A program made the position numbers and the translations under genes. A stretch of DNA of 64,000 bases from Sporobacter termitidis DSM 10068 (lineage in GTDB: Bacteria; Bacillota; Clostridia; Oscillospirales; Oscillospiraceae). Below the pieces are notes generated by a model. That model worked only from the letters and a program-made list of their open reading frames with translations. It had not been told where the DNA came from and made no database searches. Each line of letters begins with the position of its first letter. Within the stretch, counting starts at the first letter, position 1. The stretch lies in NCBI RefSeq assembly GCF_900130065.1, contig NZ_FQXV01000009.1, positions 1 to 64,000 of the forward strand, read 5' to 3'. Shown in pieces: positions 44,421 to 53,521 of the stretch.

Positions 44421-45111
44421 AATCACCGACCTGAAGGTCAACTACGGCGGCATTGAGGCCGTTAAGGGCATCACCTTTGAAGTGCCCGAAAAGAGCATCG
44501 TCACGCTCATCGGCGCCAACGGCGCCGGCAAAAGCACGACGCTCCGCGCCATCTCCGGCCTTGTGAAGCCCGGCCAGGGGAACATCGAATTCCTGGGCGA
44601 GGAGATCACCGGCAAGACGCCGGAGGCGATCGTCAAGCGCGGCATCACCCTGGTGCCCGAGGGGCGGAAAATTTTCCCGGACCTGACGGTCTGCGAAAAC
44701 CTGAAAATCGGGGCCTATCTCCGCAAAGACAAGCTGGACGACGACATCAACTGGGTCTACGACCTTTTCCCGCGCCTGCGGGAACGCTCCTGGCAGATGG
44801 GCGGCACGCTGTCCGGCGGCGAGCAGCAGATGCTGGCCGTCGGCCGGGCGCTGATGAGCCGCCCGAAGGTGATGATGATGGACGAGCCGTCCCTGGGCCT
44901 GGCGCCCATCGTCGTGCGCGGCATCTTCGACATCATCCGCGAGATCAATAAGCAGGGCATCACGATCCTGCTTATCGAGCAGAATGCCAACATGGCCCTC
45001 CAGACGGCGGACATCGGCTACGTCATGGAGACCGGCCGCATCACCCTGACCGGCTCCGGCAAAGACCTCCTGGTCAACGACGCCGTCAAAGCCGCGTATC
45101 TGGGCGCGTAA
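44413..45111 (+). CDS. livF: Branched-chain amino acid ABC ATPase LivF
   Basis: Second ATP-binding subunit, 232 residues. Walker A GANGAGKST, LVPEGRKIFPDLTV typical of LivF, signature LSGGEQQMLAVGRALM, and Walker B MMMDEPSLGLAP. It overlaps the end of livG by 8 bases and completes the operon. It is followed by a 12-bp-stem hairpin. Confidence 0.95.
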   Translation: MLKITDLKVNYGGIEAVKGITFEVPEKSIVTLIGANGAGKSTTLRAISGLVKPGQGNIEFLGEEITGKTPEAIVKRGITLVPEGRKIFPDLTVCENLKIGAYLRKDKLDDDINWVYDLFPRLRERSWQMGGTLSGGEQQMLAVGRALMSRPKVMMMDEPSLGLAPIVVRGIFDIIREINKQGITILLIEQNANMALQTADIGYVMETGRITLTGSGKDLLVNDAVKAAYLGA

Positions 45112-45124
45112 CAAAATCAACGGT

Positions 45125-45153
45125 AAGAGGGGTACGGTAATCGTACCCCTCTT
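45125..45153 (+). terminator. Terminator-like hairpin after livF
   Basis: Perfect 12-bp arms AAGAGGGGTACG and CGTACCCCTCTT (45125-45136, 45142-45153) with loop GTAAT. The T run is short, so it may act mainly as an mRNA 3' end. Confidence 0.75.
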
Positions 45154-45408
45154 CAAATTGCCGATAAAGCCCTTGGGGCTTTATCGGACAAGGGGCTGCA
45201 TGCAGATTTATCGACATGAAGAGCGCCACGATCATAACCCGTAGGGGCCGCCGCCTTCGGCGGCCCGTTCCCCCGGTATGCGCAGCGCGGGCCGCCGAGG
45301 AGGGCGGCCCCTACGATTCGGAAGGGAATGACGAGCCAAAGGGCCTTTGCCTGCGTCTGATTATATGGTATACTGAGGAAAAATCATTCGTCAAAGCAGG
45401 ACGCTCAT
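45154..45408. repeat. Intergenic palindromic repeats
   Basis: Contains an AAAGCCC-type hairpin (45161-45187, 12-bp arms), a CTGCATGCAG palindrome (45191-45200), and paired GTAGGGGCCGCC / GGCGGCCCCTAC units (about 45240-45316). No gene. Confidence 0.8.
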
Positions 45409-45912
45409 ATGATAACGATTGAAGAAATGCAGGATATGCTGGACGATATCGCCGGGGAGTTCCCGCCGGAGTTTTTCGAGGAGCTCAACGGCGGGATCAT
45501 TCTCCTGCCCGAGGCCAAGCACCACGAAAAGGATGTCGACGGCAACCTCTACATCCTCGGGGAATACCACCGGGGCGGCGGCCTGGGCCGGTATATTTCC
45601 ATCTATTACGGGTCGTTCATGCGCGTCTACGGCTATCTCAAAAGCGACAGGATCAAAGAGAAGCTGCGAAGCACCGTCCGGCACGAATTCCGTCATCACA
45701 TCGAATCCCTGGCCGGCGACGACGATCTGGAGCGCATCGACAGCCGCCATATCGCCGATTATCAAAGCGGCGAGGATTACGAGGAAGACGACGTCTATGA
45801 CGATGAGGATTACGACGAGGATTATGACAACGACGATTTCGACGAGGACGATTTTGATGAGGACTATGACGACGAGGACGGCGCGGACGACGGTGACGAG
45901 GACGGCGTCTGA
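45409..45912 (+). CDS. Zincin-like metallopeptidase-family protein with acidic tail
   Basis: Protein of 167 residues. The first 120 residues fit the small possible-metallopeptidase family (PF06262-like), with zinc motif HEFRH at 92-96 followed by HIESLAGDDDLE, so Asp or Glu after the helix could be the third ligand. Residues 121-167 form a low-complexity tail in which 32 of 47 residues are Asp or Glu, with Tyr and Phe spaced through it. The tail may bind cations or a basic partner. No signal peptide. The substrate is unknown. Confidence 0.82.
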   Translation: MITIEEMQDMLDDIAGEFPPEFFEELNGGIILLPEAKHHEKDVDGNLYILGEYHRGGGLGRYISIYYGSFMRVYGYLKSDRIKEKLRSTVRHEFRHHIESLAGDDDLERIDSRHIADYQSGEDYEEDDVYDDEDYDEDYDNDDFDEDDFDEDYDDEDGADDGDEDGV

Positions 45913-45955
45913 ACGGCCGCTCGGGTCCGCACTGCACTGATAAGGGGTTATCGCG

Positions 45956-46567
45956 TTGGACAGAGCTGATTTCAAGTCCCGCCGCGTCTCTCTGATCGGC
46001 GAGGACCGGTACAAAAAATACGCCGTCCTGGTGCCCATTGTGGAGACACCGGACGGCAGGTCGCTGATATTTGAAAAAAGGGCGGGAAGCCTCCGGCGCC
46101 AACCGGGGGAAATCTGCTTTCCGGGCGGAAAGCTCGAGGCCGGCGAAACGCCGGTCTCCTGCGCCGTGCGCGAAACGACGGAGGAGCTCCGGCTCGAACC
46201 GTCTCAGATCGACCTGCTGGGCCCCGGCGACGTTTTCGTCTCCCCGTTCGACATCATCATCTACCCGTTTGTCGGGGAGCTCCGGGACTACGGCTATACG
46301 TTCAATCCGGAGGAGGTGGCGGAGGTCATTGCGGTACCCGTCGCTTTTTTCCTCAAAAACCCGCCCGAGACCTTCAAAAGCACGATCGTGGGCCGGCTGC
46401 CGGGCGATTTCCCCTATGAGCGCATCCCCGGCGGCGAGAACTATCCATGGGCCAGCGGGTCTTATGACGTTCTCTTTTACCAGTACGGGAAACTGATGAT
46501 CTGGGGCATCACCGCGTACATCGTCCAATCGACCGCCGCGCTCATCGACCGATACCGGCTCGGCTGA
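45956..46567 (+). CDS. Nudix hydrolase, CoA pyrophosphatase type
   Basis: Protein of 203 residues. The Nudix box GKLEAGETPVSC...RETTEEL is intact, and just before it LRRQPGEICFPGG matches the extra motif of CoA diphosphatases (NudL/PCD1 group), which split CoA into phosphopantetheine and 3',5'-ADP. The start is probably TTG at 45956, preceded by AAGGGG. It follows the metallopeptidase-like gene by 43 bases on the same strand. Confidence 0.87.
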   Translation: MDRADFKSRRVSLIGEDRYKKYAVLVPIVETPDGRSLIFEKRAGSLRRQPGEICFPGGKLEAGETPVSCAVRETTEELRLEPSQIDLLGPGDVFVSPFDIIIYPFVGELRDYGYTFNPEEVAEVIAVPVAFFLKNPPETFKSTIVGRLPGDFPYERIPGGENYPWASGSYDVLFYQYGKLMIWGITAYIVQSTAALIDRYRLG

Positions 46568-46575
46568 GCACGGCG

Positions 46576-46851
46576 CTATTTGAAATAAACGGCGGCGGCC
46601 ACGGCAACGGCAAGCTGCAGGAGCAGAATGAGCGGCATGCCGACGGTGAACTTGAGGTGCCTTATTTTATGCCGGTAGACCGACATGCCGAGCAGGCTCC
46701 CCAGGCTGCCGCCCAGGAGCGCGTACGCAAACAGCCGTTTTTCCGGAGTTCTGGGCCCGTGGGATATGGCCCTGCGCTTGTCCCTGCCCATGCTGATAAA
46801 ACCCGTCAGGTTGATTATTAAGAGATAGCCGATCAGCAGCTTTAATATCAC
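46576..46851 (-). CDS. Small DUF1294-family membrane protein
   Basis: Protein of 91 residues with two or three hydrophobic segments (about 4-20, 40-56, 70-89). The core MGRDKRRAI, then RTPEKRLFAYALLGGSLGSLLGM and RHKIRHLKF, matches DUF1294, whose function is unknown. The start is GTG at 46851. It converges with the Nudix gene, leaving 8 bases between. Confidence 0.85.
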   Translation of the reverse strand: MILKLLIGYLLIINLTGFISMGRDKRRAISHGPRTPEKRLFAYALLGGSLGSLLGMSVYRHKIRHLKFTVGMPLILLLQLAVAVAAAVYFK

Positions 46852-47112
46852 GTCTTCATCCCCGCGCCGGTAATGTTGCTCCCACTATATCACCGGGCGT
46901 CACGCTGGTGAAGCTTTTTTGTTTATTTTAGTTGGTTTTCTCCCAAATTCTTTGTCAAAATAATAGAATTTGTTAATTTGCCACATCACGCCCTGGGGAT
47001 TCTCAAAACAATTGTCGTAATTTTCTCAAAAATTATGAGAAAATTACGGAAAATAAATAACAAAACGATAATGTTCTCATTTTTCCTTATTAAATTTGAA
47101 AACACTCTTTTA
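46852..47112. other. AT-rich region upstream of the riboswitch promoter
   Basis: No gene. The notable element is a perfect 13-bp-arm inverted repeat CGTAATTTTCTCA (47016-47028) / TGAGAAAATTACG (47036-47048), about 65 bases before the -35 of the adhesin promoter. Confidence 0.8.
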
Positions 47113-47141
47113 TTGACAAAATGCATAAATAATGTAATAAT
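47113..47141 (+). promoter_or_regulatory. Promoter of the adhesin transcript
   Basis: Consensus TTGACA (47113-47118) and TAATAAT (47135-47141) with 16-17 bases between, just ahead of the first riboswitch. Confidence 0.8.
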
Positions 47142-47163
47142 TTAAAAACAATGTTAATTACAT

Positions 47164-47236
47164 ATGTTTGGCAAATCCGTCGAAAGACGGAGACGCAAAG
47201 CTCGGAGCCTGAATTAAGTATGGCAGTCCGGCCGCA
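47164..47236 (+). ncRNA. c-di-GMP-I (GEMM) riboswitch, copy 1
   Basis: Contains the class I c-di-GMP aptamer elements in order: GGCAAA, a hairpin capped by GAAA (TCCGTC-GAAA-GACGGA), GACGCAAAGC, GAGCCTGAA and GGCAGTCCGG. The 3' end overlaps the first arm of a terminator, so ligand binding should alter read-through. Confidence 0.93.
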
Positions 47237-47282
47237 TCGAATACGTTGACGATTTTTGTTGACGTATTTTATGCGGTTTTTT
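47232..47282 (+). terminator. Expression-platform terminator of riboswitch 1
   Basis: CCGCATCGAATACGT (47232-47246) pairs with ACGTATTTTATGCGG (47262-47276), followed by six T. The first arm can alternatively form the aptamer's closing helix (ATGT with GCAT). Confidence 0.85.
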
Positions 47283-47308
47283 CTTTACCCCCGCATTTAA
47301 TTGTGAAT

Positions 47309-47404
47309 ATTTGGCAAACGCGCTGAAAGGCGCGGGCGCAAAGCTCAGGAGCCTTCACAAAAGAGGCGATGGCACGCCCACTTTTGCATTGGCAGTCCGG
47401 CCGC
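47309..47404 (+). ncRNA. c-di-GMP-I (GEMM) riboswitch, copy 2
   Basis: Second aptamer: GGCAAA, CGCGCTGAAAGGCGCG hairpin, GGCGCAAAGC, GAGCC, and GGCAGTCCGG. The right-hand helix is longer than in copy 1, about 30 extra bases (TTCACAAAAGAGG...CTTTTGCA). Its terminator follows directly. Confidence 0.9.
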
Positions 47405-47444
47405 ATCTGGTACGTTGATAACGTATTGCATGCGGCCTTTTTTT
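47401..47444 (+). terminator. Expression-platform terminator of riboswitch 2
   Basis: CCGCATCTGGTACGT (47401-47415) pairs with ACGTATTGCATGCGG (47421-47435), followed by CC and seven T, about 35 bases before the start codon. Confidence 0.85.
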
Positions 47445-47478
47445 ATCTCAGTTAATACAAATTGGAGGTATAAAAAAT

Positions 47479-50400
47479 ATGAAACGAAAGATCCTGTGCA
47501 TTATCCTATCCCTCGTTTTCGTCCTGTCCCTGCTGCCCGCCACAGGGCTGGCGGCATACACGGATACGCAGAACTCCTGGGCCCAGGCGGCCATCGAAAA
47601 ATGGAGCGGGCTGGGTATCATTCAGGGGTCGGACGGTAAGTTCCGTCCCGACGACCCGATCACCCGCGGCGAAATGGCCGTCATCGTCGACCGTCTGATG
47701 AAATTCCAGACGAAAGCGCAGAACAACTTTACGGATCTGAAGCAGGATTATTATACAGACGCGGTCCTTAAAGCCAACGCCGTCGGGATCATCACCGGCT
47801 ACGGCGGGCTGATTCGTCCGCTGGACAACATCACCCGCGAGGAGTCCGCCGTCATGCTCGGCCGCGCCTTCGGCCTCTCCGAGAGCACCGCGGCCTCGAG
47901 CTTTACGGACGGCGCCAGCATCTCTTCATGGGCGCAGGGTTATGTGAACGCAATGGCGGCACGCGGCTTTATCCAGGGCAATCAGGGCGCGTTCGACCCG
48001 AAATCGCCCATCACGCGCGCCGGGGTCATCACGATTCTCGACAACGCGATCAAGGGCTACTATACCGAAGCGAAGGAATATACCGGCAGCGTCAGCGGCG
48101 TGGCCATCGTCAACACCCCCGGCGTGGTGCTGAAGGACATGACCATCACCGGCGACCTCATCATTGCCGAGGGCGTCGGTTCGGGAGACGTCACCCTGAC
48201 AAACGTCAACGTCACCGGGAATACGATCGTCCGGGGCGGCGGCGCGAACTCCATACATATCCAGGGCACCAGCCAGATCAAAAACCTCATTCTTGAAAAA
48301 ACGGACGACGGCCAGATCAGGGTCGTCACAGAAAGCGGCGCGACTGTTGACGCTGTCTATATCGATGACGGAAACGACGACATCATCCTGACCGGTTCGT
48401 TCTCCAGCGTCACCATCGCCGCGGGCGTGAGCGTCAAAGCCGTCGGCGCGTCGATCACCACCCTCAATGTGACGGGCGCAAACGCGGCGCTCGATCTCGA
48501 CAAAGCCTCGGCCGTCACCACCCTGACGGCGAACGCCGCCCTCTCCATCAATAACAACGGCACGATCACCAACGCGGTCATCAATTCCGACAGCGTCTCC
48601 CTCACCGGCAACATGCCCCAAAAGGTCTCCGGCGACCACGCCGTCCTCGGCACGAAGGACGTCGACAATACCCCCAGCGGCGGCGGCGGGCCGGTGACAA
48701 CGGCAAGTGTTTCGACATTAACAGGATTCAAGGCCGCACTGGAGAATCCCAGTATCACAACAATCAACATCACGGCGGAGTTCAGCACAGCCGAAAAAAT
48801 CCTGATAAGCCGTCCTGTAACAATCAATGGCGGAAACAACGCCATCACCTTCACAGGCGATGCAATCGAATGGCAGGGCAACTATGTCCTCCAGGTCTAC
48901 AACACAACCGGCGTCACACTTCGCAATATCAAGCTGACCGGAGGCGACGCGGCATTACTGGTCAACGGCTCCGCAGTGACCCTGGCCGGAACTGTCGACG
49001 TCAGCGGCAACGAGTTCGGCGGCATCGAGGTATCGAAAGGCGCAGGCCTTGCAAATGACTCGTCACTGACAGTAACCGGAGTGACGTTCACCAACACAAC
49101 CGAAGAATACGGCCAGCCAACCATATGGCTGGTGAATGACCAGGGCACTGTAACAGGAGCAGACGCGCTTACGCAAAACACAACTGTAAAAGCAGATCAA
49201 ACTCAATACTATCTGGTTGAAGCCAATGCGACAAACCCGGCATCGGCAAACGTGTCGACATTAGAAGAATTCCAGACGGCACTGGAGAATCCCAGTATCA
49301 CGGCAATCAGCATCACGGCAGGGTTCAGCACAGCCGAAAAAATCCTGATAAGCCGTCCCGTAACAATCAATGGCGGAAACAACGCCATCACCTTCACGGG
49401 CGATGAAGCCGGCTGGAAAGGCAACTATGTCCTCCACGTCTACGACACAACCGGCGTCACGCTTCGCAATATCAAGCTGACCGGAGGCGATGCCGCATTA
49501 CTGGTCAACGGCTCCGAGGTGACCCTGACCGGAACTGTCGACGTCAGCGGCAATGCTTTCGGCGGCATCGAAGTCTCAAAAGGCACAGATACCGGTCTTG
49601 CCAATTCGACCCTTACGGTGAGCGGAACGCTGGTCAACGCAACCGAGGCTTATGCCCGCCCGACGCTCTGGGTTATCAACGGTCAGGGCTCTGTAACAGG
49701 TGCTAATGTTCCGACCGAAACGAATACGACGATCAAATCCGATCAGACGCAGTACTATCTCACTGCCGCAAACGCCGCCGAGACGATTACACTCACCCCC
49801 GACTCAGACTCGGCGTCGGTGGCGCAGGGCGCTGCGCTCCCCGAAGCTGTCGTCACAATGACCAGCAACTATGACGCCAGCGGACTGACGACGGTCATCA
49901 GCCTGCTCAAGGACGGGCAGCCCGTCAACTTCAACACGCTTTTCAGCTCATATAAGCTCGGTACGGCAGTCGGAGACGAACAGCCGTCAGGACCATATGA
50001 AATCACCGGCGCTTATAACAGCTATACGTACGGACCGACAGGCGGCTACAGCGTAACAGCCGGCGTACCTCAGGTCACGACGGCAAACGGCACGGTAAAT
50101 CCCTTCGCTCCGGCGGGAATATATACCGTCACCGTACAGGTCAAATCCGGCGATACGGTCCTGGCGACCAACACATATACGCTGACGGTTACAACGAACC
50201 TGCAAGACTATTTAAGTACGCACAGTTACGGCTCCACCGCAGCTCTGGAGCCATGGGCTCCGGACCGGACGGCGCCGGGCGGATGGGACGAGACCGCGCC
50301 GGGTTATGTTACAATAACGACCTCGGAGCAGCAAAACTCGAATTCATGGTATGACTGGCAGGGTAAAGGCGCTTACACCGGCGTGGGCCTGACGGATAAT

Positions 50401-52962
50401 TGGAAGGTCGAGACGACACTTGCACTTACGCCCGAGCTGCTCGACGGCAGCGGCGTCAGAACGTCCTTGTGGATCAAGGTGGACGATGCCAACGGTATCG
50501 CCACAACGAGAACCAGAGACAACTCGGTGGACTGGGCTATTCTGGAGTTCAGAAATGATCCTGCATCGGATGGCTATAAAGGCTGGGAATGGTGGGACAG
50601 CACCGGTAACGGCGCATGGAAGCCGCTTGCCAACGTTCCGGCTGTGGAAGGCATATATACGCTAACGACGATATATGACACCGGGACGATTTATCAGTAC
50701 ATCAACGGGGCCCTTGTAAATCATTACGCGATACAAAATATTGATACGAGCCTGGGCGCTGTCACCGCTCCGACATATACCATTATTCAGTCGCGTACTT
50801 TCGGCGCCAGCTACAGCGCGCTGTGGCAGGTTCCCGATATCAGCTATGTCAGCAGTTATCCCGCCGACGCGATATATATTGCCAGCGCCGATCAACTGAG
50901 CGACGCGATTGCGCATCAAGCCAATGATCAAACCTGGTATCTCAAGAGCGGCACATATACCGTCACGCAGCAGCTGGACATCCACAGTTCCGTGAATATC
51001 ACAGGCATTGGCGATGTCACGATCAAGGCGGGCGGCACCACCTGGTCTTCATCAAATGACACGAAGCACCTGCTTAACATTACCGGCGGAGCCAATCCGG
51101 TCATTGCCAATATCACATTTGATTCAAGCAAAATAGCTTATGGCATCCAAGCCTACATGTCGGGCGCCACGCTCAGCAACGTTACCCTTTCAAGCAGCCT
51201 CGGCGCCGGTTTGACGGTCAACGGTTCGACTGTTGCGGCAACGAATCTCAGAACGAACGGCAACCTTTGGGGGGCCGTGAACGTCGACCCGGGCAAGAAT
51301 GTAAGTACGGCGAGCGCCTTTACCATTGACAGCGCCAGCGTATTGAGCGACCCCATCCAGATATGGTCGGACGGCTTGAACGTCAACGACAACGCAACGG
51401 TCGATGTCGATTTTCCCGGCAGCTACACGACCTTTGAAGCGTCCGGTGTGAATTATTGGTCGACCCACGGGCCCGTGACGCTGAATGATTCAGGAGCATT
51501 CCCCACCATTAATCTTGCGATCGCTGCGGCCACAGCCGACGACACGATCAATGCGCCGGCCGGAACGTATTACGAAAGTGTCATTGTCAGCAATTCAATT
51601 AATCTTGTCGGCGCGGGCGCCTCGACCACAACGATCGTCGGTACCGACGGAAACGCGACACCGCTGACCTTCAGCGGAAACGACGCGGAGGTAAGCGGGT
51701 TTACCATAACGCACAATTATACAGCGGCTGAGCTTACCGCATGGAGCTTCAATAATAACGGCGTTATCTTCAGCCAAGGGAAAACCGGCAATACCTTAAC
51801 CAATTGTATCGTCACCCTGAACCGAAACGGCATTTATCTGAACAATACCAAAGGCAACACGATCACCGGCAATACGATCACCAATAACCGTACCGGCATC
51901 AATATGACCAACACCGTCGATAACACCAAGATAACCGGCAATACGATCTCTGACAACTGGACGCTGGGCCTTGTCTATTACGATCAGGCGTCGTCAAATC
52001 CGACCCTGAAAACGGATTTCAACACCATAACCGTAAGCGGCAACACTTTCAGCAACAACTGGTATACCGAGATCGAGGTCAAGGACGCGACTATCAGTAC
52101 AGGCACTTTGAACGTTACTGATAACGAGTTCCCGGATCAGACCGTGACCTTAACTACAGCCGATGCATCTGTTACCAGCCTGAACGAGCCCGGCTTTGCA
52201 GCTCAGAAGCCGGCATCCCTGGGCGGAACCGGCGACTATGCATCCAAGCCTTCCGCCGATCTGCCCACCCTGCGTATCTATAACAGCGCCGGTGTGACGC
52301 TCAGATACGACGGCGCGGTCTTGACCGTCGGTACTGCTCCCGCAGACTTCGCGACCATTCAAGCGGCGCTCGATACGGCGTCTGACGGGGATACGATCAA
52401 TGTGGCCGCGGGAACTTATAGTCTCTCCTCCCAGTTGCAAATTACAAAACCGATAAGCATTATTGGCCTTGGCAATGCTACAATCAGCCCTGCGAATGAT
52501 TTTACGTATTCGCAGGGGAATAACTTCACCAAAAACCTGATTTCAATAAATGGTGTCCGCGACAGTCTTGTGAAGCTTGAGAATCTGACAGTTAGCGGCT
52601 CACTCAGGTCAGGCATCAATGTTGTCGATTCGAACAATGTAGTATTATCCTATGTCACATCTATAAATAACATTGGCGCTGGTCTGATTGTCAACAGTTC
52701 GACCGTTACAGCTGATCATTTCACTGCAAGCGGCAATAGCATCGGCAGTACTGACTGGGGCAGCGTCAATGTAGATGTGGGAAGCAGTAAATCGTATTCA
52801 AGCGTATTCAATATAACTGACAGTTTATTGCAGGATACCATGCAGATTTGGTCAGACGGAGATAATATAACACCTGAATTAACGATAACCGTACCTGGTT
52901 ACTCAGTCTCCCATCCGGACACAACTAATCCCCAAAAAATCGTTTGGATTCCGATCACCTAA
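47479..52962 (+). CDS. Giant SLH-anchored beta-helix surface protein (adhesin-like)
   Basis: Exported protein of 1827 residues. A signal peptide ends about residue 25. Three S-layer-homology domains (about 27-70, 84-130, 141-190) anchor it to secondary wall polymer. Next come beta-solenoid repeats, then a ~180-residue module present twice in tandem (DNA about 48700-49240 and 49246-49785, nearly identical). After these are an Ig-like part, a LamG-like jelly-roll (about 915-1130), and two pectate-lyase/NosD-type right-handed beta-helix regions with NTITGNTI-type rungs. No catalytic site is evident, so adhesion or matrix binding is likely. GGAGG precedes the ATG. Two c-di-GMP riboswitches control it. 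Confidence 0.9.
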   Translation: MKRKILCIILSLVFVLSLLPATGLAAYTDTQNSWAQAAIEKWSGLGIIQGSDGKFRPDDPITRGEMAVIVDRLMKFQTKAQNNFTDLKQDYYTDAVLKANAVGIITGYGGLIRPLDNITREESAVMLGRAFGLSESTAASSFTDGASISSWAQGYVNAMAARGFIQGNQGAFDPKSPITRAGVITILDNAIKGYYTEAKEYTGSVSGVAIVNTPGVVLKDMTITGDLIIAEGVGSGDVTLTNVNVTGNTIVRGGGANSIHIQGTSQIKNLILEKTDDGQIRVVTESGATVDAVYIDDGNDDIILTGSFSSVTIAAGVSVKAVGASITTLNVTGANAALDLDKASAVTTLTANAALSINNNGTITNAVINSDSVSLTGNMPQKVSGDHAVLGTKDVDNTPSGGGGPVTTASVSTLTGFKAALENPSITTINITAEFSTAEKILISRPVTINGGNNAITFTGDAIEWQGNYVLQVYNTTGVTLRNIKLTGGDAALLVNGSAVTLAGTVDVSGNEFGGIEVSKGAGLANDSSLTVTGVTFTNTTEEYGQPTIWLVNDQGTVTGADALTQNTTVKADQTQYYLVEANATNPASANVSTLEEFQTALENPSITAISITAGFSTAEKILISRPVTINGGNNAITFTGDEAGWKGNYVLHVYDTTGVTLRNIKLTGGDAALLVNGSEVTLTGTVDVSGNAFGGIEVSKGTDTGLANSTLTVSGTLVNATEAYARPTLWVINGQGSVTGANVPTETNTTIKSDQTQYYLTAANAAETITLTPDSDSASVAQGAALPEAVVTMTSNYDASGLTTVISLLKDGQPVNFNTLFSSYKLGTAVGDEQPSGPYEITGAYNSYTYGPTGGYSVTAGVPQVTTANGTVNPFAPAGIYTVTVQVKSGDTVLATNTYTLTVTTNLQDYLSTHSYGSTAALEPWAPDRTAPGGWDETAPGYVTITTSEQQNSNSWYDWQGKGAYTGVGLTDNWKVETTLALTPELLDGSGVRTSLWIKVDDANGIATTRTRDNSVDWAILEFRNDPASDGYKGWEWWDSTGNGAWKPLANVPAVEGIYTLTTIYDTGTIYQYINGALVNHYAIQNIDTSLGAVTAPTYTIIQSRTFGASYSALWQVPDISYVSSYPADAIYIASADQLSDAIAHQANDQTWYLKSGTYTVTQQLDIHSSVNITGIGDVTIKAGGTTWSSSNDTKHLLNITGGANPVIANITFDSSKIAYGIQAYMSGATLSNVTLSSSLGAGLTVNGSTVAATNLRTNGNLWGAVNVDPGKNVSTASAFTIDSASVLSDPIQIWSDGLNVNDNATVDVDFPGSYTTFEASGVNYWSTHGPVTLNDSGAFPTINLAIAAATADDTINAPAGTYYESVIVSNSINLVGAGASTTTIVGTDGNATPLTFSGNDAEVSGFTITHNYTAAELTAWSFNNNGVIFSQGKTGNTLTNCIVTLNRNGIYLNNTKGNTITGNTITNNRTGINMTNTVDNTKITGNTISDNWTLGLVYYDQASSNPTLKTDFNTITVSGNTFSNNWYTEIEVKDATISTGTLNVTDNEFPDQTVTLTTADASVTSLNEPGFAAQKPASLGGTGDYASKPSADLPTLRIYNSAGVTLRYDGAVLTVGTAPADFATIQAALDTASDGDTINVAAGTYSLSSQLQITKPISIIGLGNATISPANDFTYSQGNNFTKNLISINGVRDSLVKLENLTVSGSLRSGINVVDSNNVVLSYVTSINNIGAGLIVNSSTVTADHFTASGNSIGSTDWGSVNVDVGSSKSYSSVFNITDSLLQDTMQIWSDGDNITPELTITVPGYSVSHPDTTNPQKIVWIPIT
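48706..49785 (+). repeat. Recent tandem duplication inside the adhesin gene
   Basis: Two ~540-base units encode the same module. Long stretches, such as the one around CTGATAAGCCGTCC and TGGCGGAAACAACGCC, are almost identical at DNA level, while unit ends (GLANDSSLTVTGVTF against GLANSTLTVSGTLV) have diverged. Confidence 0.9.
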
Positions 52963-52995
52963 TCATTAACCACAAATCATCTTAAACATCCTAAA

Positions 52996-53030
52996 GACAG
53001 CGCCCGGCCTGAGCCGGGCGCTGTCCTTTT
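52996..53030 (+). terminator. Intrinsic terminator after the adhesin gene
   Basis: Perfect 13-bp stem GACAGCGCCCGGC (52996-53008) with 53013-53025, loop CTGA, then CTTTT. Confidence 0.92.
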
Positions 53031-53188
53031 GCCGCAACGTCGTTATTTTTTTTGCTTATAATAAATATGTAGTCTTTTTGTGGACACGGGTATTCCGGCA
53101 TGCCGTGTATCGACGAATACCCCTGTCCGGTTATGTACCAAGCTATCCGCCCGAGTAGAAGTCCGATCATCTCAGAATCCGCTAATGT

Positions 53189-53299
53189 TTATACCTCATC
53201 ATCATGGCATCCGCAGCAACACCCGATCAGGGCCAGGAGTATGACAGCCGCGATACCGATAGCAACAACATTTAGACCTGTCAAATCGCTGTTGAACAT
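53189..53299 (-). CDS. 36-residue membrane protein with Cys-rich end
   Basis: Small gene: ATG 53299, stop at 53189. One transmembrane helix (about 9-26, LNVVAIGIAAVILLALIG) is followed by CCCGCHDDEV at the C-terminus. GAGGTG lies about 5 bases before the ATG. Hydrophobic composition, charged ends and a good ribosome site support it as real; an 82-codon frame on the other strand at the same place lacks such features. No known family is recognised. The Cys/His/Asp tail could bind a metal. Confidence 0.6.
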   Translation of the reverse strand: MFNSDLTGLNVVAIGIAAVILLALIGCCCGCHDDEV

Positions 53300-53521
53300 T
53301 TCGGTCACCTCACTTGTTTTCCGTTCACGTTATTTTATGACGGGGTGAAAAGGGCTGTGACAAAGCGCCCGGCACGGCGGGAGCAAAGAACTTATCCCGG
53401 CGGTTTTTTCGTCCAAAGCGCAGTTCAAACTGCGCTTTTTTCGTTTATTGACCGTTTTATCGGACACCCGATGCCTTATGATTAAGATAACAAGGCGGAA
53501 CAGATGAAAGGACGTGTTTTT

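Noticed and set aside
53100-53348. 82-codon frame on the plus strand
   Set aside because: Composition is not protein-like and there is no ribosome site; the 36-codon gene on the other strand fits better.
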